Source: WHTK01 sp965197795 | Lineage (GTDB): Bacteria > Chloroflexota > Dehalococcoidia > DSTF01 > WHTK01 | Direction of reading: 5' to 3' | Assembly: GCA_965197795.1 (NCBI GenBank) | Contig: OZ240228.1 | Location: forward strand, 1,116,001-1,180,000 | DNA length: 64,000 bases | Shown: positions 58,657 to 64,000 of the stretch, one piece after another | Numbering within the stretch: position 1 is the stretch's first letter | Layout of the letters: the number at the start of each line of letters is the position of its first letter | Notes under the pieces: generated by a model | What the model was told of the DNA's origin: nothing | Database searches by the model: none | The model's input: the letters and a program-made list of their open reading frames with translations, nothing else | Translations under genes and position numbers: made by a program

Positions 58657-59550
58657 CTACTGCATTGGGGCGATGATGACGTCGCAGCGGCCGGCGTTGG
58701 GGCCGCAGAGGATCTCGAAGGCGGCGCGGGAGACGTCGAGGTGGTTGCCGAAGCAGCCGGGGCAGGAATCCTTACGGATCCCATGGATGACGACGCCGGT
58801 GAGGAGGCCCGTATCAGGGTCGATGCCGTAGATATCAAGTCGCGTGCCGCAGGGCCAGTCGTCGTAGTGCTCGGGGCCGACGGCGATGATGGTTGGGTCC
58901 TCCGGGTCGTAGACGCCGTAGCCGTTGCAACCCAGCGGTAACCCGGCGAGGGAGTCGGCGTAGCGCGTGACTTCACCGAACAGAAGCCCGGGGTCGATCG
59001 GCATCGGGGTCGGCGTTGGCGGTAGCGGCGTAAGGGACGGTATCGGCGTAGCGGTTGGCGGTAGCGGCGTAAGGGACGGTATCGGCGTAGCGGTTGGTGG
59101 GACCGGCGTGGGCGTCGGCGGTAGAGGTGTCGGGGTGGGCGGTACAGGCGTGGCGGTCGGTCGGACAGGCGTCGGTGTAGGCGTTACAGGCGTGGCCGTG
59201 GCTGGCGGTGGGGTGGACGTTGGCGGCAACGGTGTCGCTGTCGACGGCACCGGCGTGGCAGTCGGCAACAGCGGCGTCTCGGTGGGGGTACCGGTTGGGG
59301 TGGGCAACGCAGGTGCCGCGATAGACGGCGTGGCTGTTGGCGAAGGCGTCGCGGTGACCTCCACGAGGGCGCGATTCTCCTGTGAGCGGGCGCCGAGCAG
59401 GGAGCTGCCAACGACGGATTCGTTTGAAGTGCCCAGCGAAGTGTTGGGTGGTCGCTCACCCGGTAGCGCGAAACCGACGGCCATGTAGCCGGCGGTTGAC
59501 ATCGCCGCGAAGGCGACGAGAGCGAGGAGGACGGCCTTGGGCAGGGTCAC
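58657..59550 (-). CDS. Secreted double-psi beta-barrel (RlpA/barwin-like) protein with Thr-Pro linker
   Basis: 297 residues: a signal peptide or single membrane anchor (KAVLLALVAFAAMSTAGYMA), a long low-complexity linker from about residue 65 to 190 made of PTPTPxPP-type units (including two tandem copies of PPTATPIPSLTPL), and a C-terminal DPBB domain. That domain shows GEVTRYADSLAGLPLGCNGY and CGTRLDIYGID, with four Cys. Related proteins act on or bind cell-wall glycan. It is the only minus-strand gene within the plus-strand cluster. Confidence 0.85.
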   Translation of the reverse strand: MTLPKAVLLALVAFAAMSTAGYMAVGFALPGERPPNTSLGTSNESVVGSSLLGARSQENRALVEVTATPSPTATPSIAAPALPTPTGTPTETPLLPTATPVPSTATPLPPTSTPPPATATPVTPTPTPVRPTATPVPPTPTPLPPTPTPVPPTATPIPSLTPLPPTATPIPSLTPLPPTPTPMPIDPGLLFGEVTRYADSLAGLPLGCNGYGVYDPEDPTIIAVGPEHYDDWPCGTRLDIYGIDPDTGLLTGVVIHGIRKDSCPGCFGNHLDVSRAAFEILCGPNAGRCDVIIAPMQ

Positions 59551-59645
59551 CGGCGGCCTCGTTTACGTAACGGCACGACAGCCATGATAGCAAGCGCTGC
59601 CAAGTCCCTATACTGGGCCGTGCTGAGTTCCAAAGGAGCCAGGGG

Positions 59646-60428
59646 ATGATCTGGTGCCGGTTTCAGGTGGACGCCGCGGCGCGATACGGGATCGTAGAAG
59701 GCGAGACGGTGTCGGAGGTCGACGGCAGTCCGTTCGGCGAATACACGCTGACGGGACGCACGCACGACCTCGCCTCTGTCAAGTTGCTGGTCCCGGTTGT
59801 GCCCTCGACGTTCTACTGCGCCGGGATCAACTATCGCGACCACGTGCGAAGGATGGCGGCGATGCGCGGCGTGGAGCCGGTGTTTCCGACCCAGGCCGAC
59901 ATTGGCTACCGGGCCAACAACGCGCTGATCGCGCACGGTGAGACGATCGTGATTCCGCGAGACGCATCCGAGCAGGTGCAGTACGAGGGCGAGCTGGTGG
60001 CGGTCTTCGGCAGAAAAGCGCGTAACGTGTCGCAGGCGGAGGCGCTGGACTACGTGATGGGCTGGACGATCGGCAACGACGTCAGCGAGCGCGTCTGGCA
60101 GGCCAACGACCGCACCTTCTGGCGCAGCAAGAACACGGATACGTTCAAGCCGATGGGACCGTGGATCGTGACGGGCGTCGAGCTCGAAGGGATGCGGACG
60201 CGGGTCAGGGTCAACGACCGCGTAGTCGAGGACTTCGAGACTAATAACATGATCTTCTCGACGGCCTTGTTCATTTCCGAGGTGTCGAAGTACAACACGA
60301 TCTATCCCGGTGACGTGATGTGGCTGGGAACAGACGGGGTGCCGGAGAACATCAAGCACGGCGACACAGTGAGCGTTGAAATTACGGGCATCGGGACGCT
60401 GAGCAACCCGGTGATGCGGGAATCGTAG
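59646..60428 (+). CDS. Fumarylacetoacetate hydrolase family protein
   Basis: 260 residues of the FAH fold. FYCAGINYRDHVRRMAA is the N-terminal substrate loop, and VQYEGELVAVFGRKARNVSQ carries the metal-binding Glu. GWTIGNDVSERVWQ and FKPMGPWIVTGVEL are later family motifs. Members hydrolyse or isomerise beta-diketo acids (for example 2-hydroxyhepta-dienedioate isomerase). Probably acts late in the same aromatic or ketoacid pathway as its neighbours. ATG 59646 follows GGAGCCAGGGG. Confidence 0.93.
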   Translation: MIWCRFQVDAAARYGIVEGETVSEVDGSPFGEYTLTGRTHDLASVKLLVPVVPSTFYCAGINYRDHVRRMAAMRGVEPVFPTQADIGYRANNALIAHGETIVIPRDASEQVQYEGELVAVFGRKARNVSQAEALDYVMGWTIGNDVSERVWQANDRTFWRSKNTDTFKPMGPWIVTGVELEGMRTRVRVNDRVVEDFETNNMIFSTALFISEVSKYNTIYPGDVMWLGTDGVPENIKHGDTVSVEITGIGTLSNPVMRES

Positions 60429-60462
60429 AGACCGATTTCTAGAGACTAAAGAGGGGACGCAA

Positions 60463-61419
60463 ATGAAGGCAGCGAGGCTGGTAGGCCCAAGGCAGTTCGA
60501 GCTCCTGGACGCGGAGATGCCATCGATCAAGGACGGTGAGGTCCTGGTGCGGATGAAGCATCTTTCCGTCTGCGGCAGCGACCTGCGGACGTACGACCGC
60601 ACCTTGCCGGAGGAAGACTATCCGCTGGCGGTGGGTGCGCCGTGCCACGAGTGCGTCGGCGAGATCGTGGAGAGCCACGACCCGAGGTTTCGCACCGGGG
60701 AGACGGTGATCGCGCTGGCGGGAGGCCTGCTGGAGTACGCGGCGGTGCCGGTTCACGAGATCGTCAAGCTGAAGGACGGCGTCGACCCGAGCCTGGCGGT
60801 GCTGTGCCAGCCGGCGGGCACGGTGCTGTACTCGTGCCAGCAGATCGGCACGATCCTGGGGCAGCGGGTGCTCATCATCGGGCAGGGGCCGATCGGGCTG
60901 AATTTCACGGACCTGCTGGTGCGAGGCGGTGCGCTGCAAGTGATCACGGCGGACCGCCACGACTACCGCCTGGCGCACTCGAAGCAGCTGGGGGCAACGC
61001 ACACGGTCAACGTGACGAAGGAAGACCTCGTCGAGCGGGTGCGGGAGATTACGGAGGGCGCGATGGCCGACGTGGTGGTGGAGGCGTGCGGACGGCCCGA
61101 GGCGTTCAACCAGATGTTCCAGTCGCTGCGGATGTCCGGGACGGCGATCCTGTTCGGGATGCAGCACGACTTCGAAGGGCCGCTGCCGCTGGACTGGGAG
61201 CGTATGTACGAACGCACGCCCCGCATGATCACGACCAGCAGCGCGCGGTCTGGCGAACGGGCCAAGACGGTGGCGGCGGTGGTCGACCTGGTGTCACGGG
61301 GACAGATTGACCTGTCTTACCAGGCGACGCACCGCATCGGGTTCGAAGACGTGAGCAAGGCGTTCGAGATGTACAGCGGGAAGCTCGACAACTCGCTGAA
61401 GATCATCATGGACCTCTAG
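60463..61419 (+). CDS. Zinc-type alcohol dehydrogenase family protein (MDR)
   Basis: 318 residues. VCGSDLRTYDR contains the catalytic-zinc Cys and HECVGEIVESH the GHE-like loop (here CHECVG). VLIIGQGPIGLNFTDLL is the cofactor motif. The four-cysteine structural-zinc lobe is missing, which shortens the protein relative to classical members. Substrate unknown; likely oxidises a hydroxyl group in the cluster's pathway. It starts 34 bases after the FAH gene, within one operon. Confidence 0.9.
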   Translation: MKAARLVGPRQFELLDAEMPSIKDGEVLVRMKHLSVCGSDLRTYDRTLPEEDYPLAVGAPCHECVGEIVESHDPRFRTGETVIALAGGLLEYAAVPVHEIVKLKDGVDPSLAVLCQPAGTVLYSCQQIGTILGQRVLIIGQGPIGLNFTDLLVRGGALQVITADRHDYRLAHSKQLGATHTVNVTKEDLVERVREITEGAMADVVVEACGRPEAFNQMFQSLRMSGTAILFGMQHDFEGPLPLDWERMYERTPRMITTSSARSGERAKTVAAVVDLVSRGQIDLSYQATHRIGFEDVSKAFEMYSGKLDNSLKIIMDL

Positions 61420-61461
61420 CGGTCACAGGGCACAGGCCGGGCAGAGTCAGGAGGGGCGCAC

Positions 61462-62418
61462 ATGGCGACTGAAGAGAAGGTCACAACCCGATTCCGAAGA
61501 TCGCTGAACGACAAGAAGCTGCTGCTGATGCCGGGTGGGTTCAGCCCGATCGCGGCGCGCATGGTGCAGGAGGCAGGCCTCGAGTCGTTCTTCCTGGCGG
61601 GCTCGCAGACGGCTGCTTACGTCTACGGCCTGACGGACGTGGGTTTCATGGGGCGCGAGGAGATGCCGCAGGTAGCGCAGCGGGTGACCGCAGCGTGCGA
61701 TATCCCGATCTTCGTCGACTCCGACACAGGGTACGGCAATGCGCTGAACGTGTATCACGCGGTGCAGGGTTACGTCCGCGCTGGCGCCGCGGGGCTGCAT
61801 ATCGAGGACCAGGAATTTCCCAAGCGGTCGGGCACCGGCGCCGGGCGCAAGTGCATCTCCCAGGTGGAGGCGATCGGCAAGTTCAAGGCGGCGATGGCGG
61901 CGAAGCAGGCGCTAGGCCCGGACTTCGTGATCTGCGCCCGTTGCGACCTGATCGGCGCTGAGAACGGGTCGTTCGAGGAGTCGGTTGAGCGCTGCATCGC
62001 ATATGTCGAGGAGGCGCACGTCGATTTGATCTGGCTGAACAACGTTCAGACGATCGAGGAGGTGCGGATCGCGGCGGAGAAGATCCCAGGCGCCGTGATC
62101 CCGCACTTCGGCGGGCCCCCGCCGGCGCCGACGCTGCAGCAACTGGAAGACATGGGCGTGGCGGCCTGTCTGTTCCCCGGCATGACGAGCTCGATGGGGC
62201 TGCAGGCGACGTGGGACTTGCTGAACGAGCTGAAGCAGCGCGGACAGGCGGCACTGGACAACCGGCCGGCGCCGACGCAAAGCAAGTGGGGCCGGGTGCG
62301 CTTCGACACGTTCGCGGCGTTCAGTCATGACGACATCACGCGGCTGGAGGGCGAGTCCCTACCTGCGGAACAGCAACGCGACTACGAGAGCACGTTGGGC
62401 ACTACGCGCCGCCGTTGA
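61462..62418 (+). CDS. Isocitrate lyase/PEP mutase superfamily enzyme
   Basis: 318-residue TIM barrel. Mg-binding FVDSDTGYGNALNVY and IEDQEFPKRSGTGAGRKCIS are clear. In methylisocitrate lyases the second motif reads KRCGH with a catalytic Cys; here it is KRSGTGAGRKC, so that Cys is not at the normal position. This resembles lyases or hydrolases such as oxaloacetate or dimethylmalate-type members more than methylisocitrate lyase. C-C bond cleavage of a dicarboxylic acid fits the cluster. GGAGGGGC precedes ATG 61462. Confidence 0.9.
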   Translation: MATEEKVTTRFRRSLNDKKLLLMPGGFSPIAARMVQEAGLESFFLAGSQTAAYVYGLTDVGFMGREEMPQVAQRVTAACDIPIFVDSDTGYGNALNVYHAVQGYVRAGAAGLHIEDQEFPKRSGTGAGRKCISQVEAIGKFKAAMAAKQALGPDFVICARCDLIGAENGSFEESVERCIAYVEEAHVDLIWLNNVQTIEEVRIAAEKIPGAVIPHFGGPPPAPTLQQLEDMGVAACLFPGMTSSMGLQATWDLLNELKQRGQAALDNRPAPTQSKWGRVRFDTFAAFSHDDITRLEGESLPAEQQRDYESTLGTTRRR

Positions 62419-62468
62419 ACTGAGCGCTAGAATGCGCCAACGAACGAGCGAGACAGAGGGAGTTTGCA

Positions 62469-63419
62469 ATGGCTGATGCGATCGGCGAGGGACGTTTTCG
62501 GTACGAGACGGAAGAGGGCTGGGCGAAGTTCCCGGAGGGTTACGAGTTCCCCGATGCCTCGGGCGTCACGGTCGACTCGAAGGACAACGTCTACGTCCTG
62601 AACCGCGGGCCGCACCCGGTGATCGTCCTGGACAAGGACGGCAACTTCGTACGCTCCTGGGGCGAGGGGCAGTTCGACCAACGGGCGCACGGCATCCACG
62701 CCAGCCCGGACGGCTTCATCTGGACCGTGAACGACAACCAGCACTGCATCAAGAAATACACGTCCGAGGGCGAACTGGTGCTGACGATCGGGATCGATGG
62801 ACAGGAAGCGGAGAAGTGGAGCGGCAATCCGTTTAACCGTCCGACCAACATGGCGATCTCGCCGAACACGGGTGACGTGTACGTGACGGATGGCTACGGC
62901 AACAGCCGGGTGCACCGCTACACGTCGGAGGGCAATCACATCGTCTCGTGGGGCGCGCCGGGGGTGGATCCGGGCGAATTTCAGGTGCCGCACAACGTGG
63001 TGGTCGACGGCAACGAGGACGTCTTCGTGACTGACCGCGAGAACTACCGCCTCCAGGTCTTCGACAGCACCGGCAACCTGAAGGCGATCTGGTACAACAT
63101 CTACCGGCCGCAGGCACTCTGCATGGACAGCGAAGGGACGATCTACGTCGGCGAGCAGCTGATGGAAAACGAGCTGTTCGACTACGGCAAGGTGGGGCAC
63201 CGGCTCAACGCGTACAGCAAGGATGGCACGCGACTGGCCAAGATCGGCGACCCGATGATCGGGGACGGGCCGACCCAGTTCATCGCGCCGCACGGCTTCG
63301 GCGTCGACAGCGGCGGCAACCTCTACGTGGGAGAGGTGTCGTACACGGTGTACGGGCGACGCCTGGACCCGCCGCAGACGTTCCGCTGCTTCCGCAAACT
63401 GCGCCGCGTATCGGGTTAG
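62469..63419 (+). CDS. NHL-repeat beta-propeller (PAL/SMP-30-like) protein
   Basis: 316 residues with repeated NHL blades: GVTVDSKDNVYVLNRGPHPV, GIHASPDGFIWTVNDNQH, NMAISPNTGDVYVTDGYGNS, NVVVDGNEDVFVTDRENYR and FGVDSGGNLYVGEVSYTVYG. This is the pattern of peptidyl-hydroxyglycine-lyase-like six-bladed propellers, abundant in Chloroflexota and soil bacteria near catabolic genes. No signal peptide is visible. Enzymatic activity is not established. Confidence 0.88.
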   Translation: MADAIGEGRFRYETEEGWAKFPEGYEFPDASGVTVDSKDNVYVLNRGPHPVIVLDKDGNFVRSWGEGQFDQRAHGIHASPDGFIWTVNDNQHCIKKYTSEGELVLTIGIDGQEAEKWSGNPFNRPTNMAISPNTGDVYVTDGYGNSRVHRYTSEGNHIVSWGAPGVDPGEFQVPHNVVVDGNEDVFVTDRENYRLQVFDSTGNLKAIWYNIYRPQALCMDSEGTIYVGEQLMENELFDYGKVGHRLNAYSKDGTRLAKIGDPMIGDGPTQFIAPHGFGVDSGGNLYVGEVSYTVYGRRLDPPQTFRCFRKLRRVSG

Positions 63420-63479
63420 GCAGCGCGCGCCTATAGTGTCCTCGTGAGACGCCGGCAGGGCTGAAAGCGAGGCTGGGAC

Positions 63480-63980
63480 GTGCCGCTAGAAAAGGGTTGG
63501 GAAGGCCGTTTCCTGGAGGATTTCAAAGTCGGAGCGGTGTACCGCTGCCGCTACGGGCGGACGGTCACCGAAGCGGACAACATCCAGTTCACGTTGTTGA
63601 CCAACAACACCAACCAGATCCACTTCAACCGCGACTACGGCGAGCGCAGCGGCTTCGACGGCTGCCTCGTCAACAGCCTGCTGACGCTATCGATCGTGGT
63701 CGGGATGAGCACGGGGGATGTGAGCGAGAACGGCGTCGCGCTGGGCTTCGAAGACATGAAGCTGCCGGCGCCGGTACGCCCGGGCGACACGTTGTACTCC
63801 GAGAGCGAGGTCGAGGATGTACGGGAGTCGCGGTCGCGGCCGGAGCAGGGCATCGTGACGGTACAGACGCGCGGCTACAACCAGCGCGGCGAGACGGTGA
63901 TCGAGCTTCGGCGCAGTGTGCTGGTCTGGAAGCGGGCCCACGCGCCCTCGCTGGACATCTTCCCAACGCCGAAAACGTGA
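63480..63980 (+). CDS. MaoC-family (R)-hydratase-like protein
   Basis: 166-residue hot-dog fold. NNTNQIHFNRDYGERSGFDG is the hydratase motif with the catalytic Asn/His pair, and LGFEDMKLPAPVRPGDTLYS is the conserved strand following the hot-dog helix. It probably hydrates an enoyl-CoA or acts as an itaconyl- or mesaconyl-CoA-type hydratase. It starts with GTG. Placed with the lyase and dehydrogenase genes, a role in CoA-ester or dicarboxylate breakdown is reasonable. Confidence 0.9.
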   Translation: MPLEKGWEGRFLEDFKVGAVYRCRYGRTVTEADNIQFTLLTNNTNQIHFNRDYGERSGFDGCLVNSLLTLSIVVGMSTGDVSENGVALGFEDMKLPAPVRPGDTLYSESEVEDVRESRSRPEQGIVTVQTRGYNQRGETVIELRRSVLVWKRAHAPSLDIFPTPKT

Positions 63981-63984
63981 ACCG

Positions 63985-64000
63985 ATGAGCTTTGGCAGAG
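63985..64000 (+). CDS. Possible start of the next gene in the cluster (window edge)
   Basis: ATG at 63985 begins MSFGR four bases after the MaoC stop. Too short to identify; listed because the spacing suggests the operon continues. Confidence 0.3.

Overview
The window is a GC-rich bacterial chromosome segment with dense, short-spaced genes and frequent GTG and TTG starts. Gene content suggests a Chloroflexota-type organism, possibly Dehalococcoidia or SAR202-like. Signs are the catabolic amidohydrolases and enolase-type enzymes, a CcsB-type cytochrome c maturation protein, Thr-Pro-rich lipoproteins and a membrane-fused Mur ligase. That placement is inference; there is no rRNA to test it.

Region 1 (1-13.9 kb) is mostly minus strand: serS, a Nudix hydrolase, lysS, greA, thpR, an amidohydrolase, a cyclase-family hydrolase, a broken TauE permease, ccsB, and a GNAT / GT4 glycosyltransferase / PIG-L deacetylase operon. 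Region 2 (13.9-24.5 kb) holds two conserved blocks. A minus-strand operon runs rpsF-ssb-rpsR-PPIase-hom-coiled coil-thrC. A plus-strand operon runs HtrA-type protease, GH18-like membrane protein, rsmD, coaD and a coiled-coil protein, ending at a clear terminator. Region 3 (24.5-40.6 kb) has two lipoproteins, leuS, a Fur-family regulator, a membrane-anchored murF with ddl, a Lin0512-family gene and several oxidoreductases or remnants. Region 4 (40.6-52.5 kb) is more accessory: a decayed SAP/PD-(D/E)XK nuclease gene in AT-richer DNA, a deiodinase-like gene, an MFS exporter, a BNR-repeat protein, a PfkB kinase and a LysM lipoprotein. Region 5 (52.5-55.2 kb) is a complete IS1595-type element with terminal repeats, target duplication, a tRNA-like structure and cargo genes. 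Region 6 (55.2-64 kb) starts with gene fragments and then holds a plus-strand catabolic cluster: HIBADH-type dehydrogenase, amidohydrolase or decarboxylase, FAH-family hydrolase, zinc-type dehydrogenase, PEP-mutase/isocitrate-lyase-family enzyme, NHL propeller and MaoC-type protein.

The most striking result is two genes on the minus strand interrupted by an in-frame TGA exactly where a selenocysteine is expected. One is an iodothyronine-deiodinase-like protein (42609-43331, motif SYT-U-PPF). The other is a small gene resembling the CC/Se-motif family (36241-36554). In both, a hairpin with SECIS-like geometry has its apical loop beginning about 20 nt after the TGA. No Sec machinery gene lies in the window.

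The intergenic spaces carry at least four dispersed repeat families, called R1 to R4 here. R1 is about 125 bp, and all nine copies lie in the same orientation. Short repeats have also entered coding sequences in frame, in leuS, a methyltransferase, the GT4 gene and a small secreted protein. Several genes are broken by a single indel or stop; some of these may be sequencing errors in homopolymers and others look like real decay.
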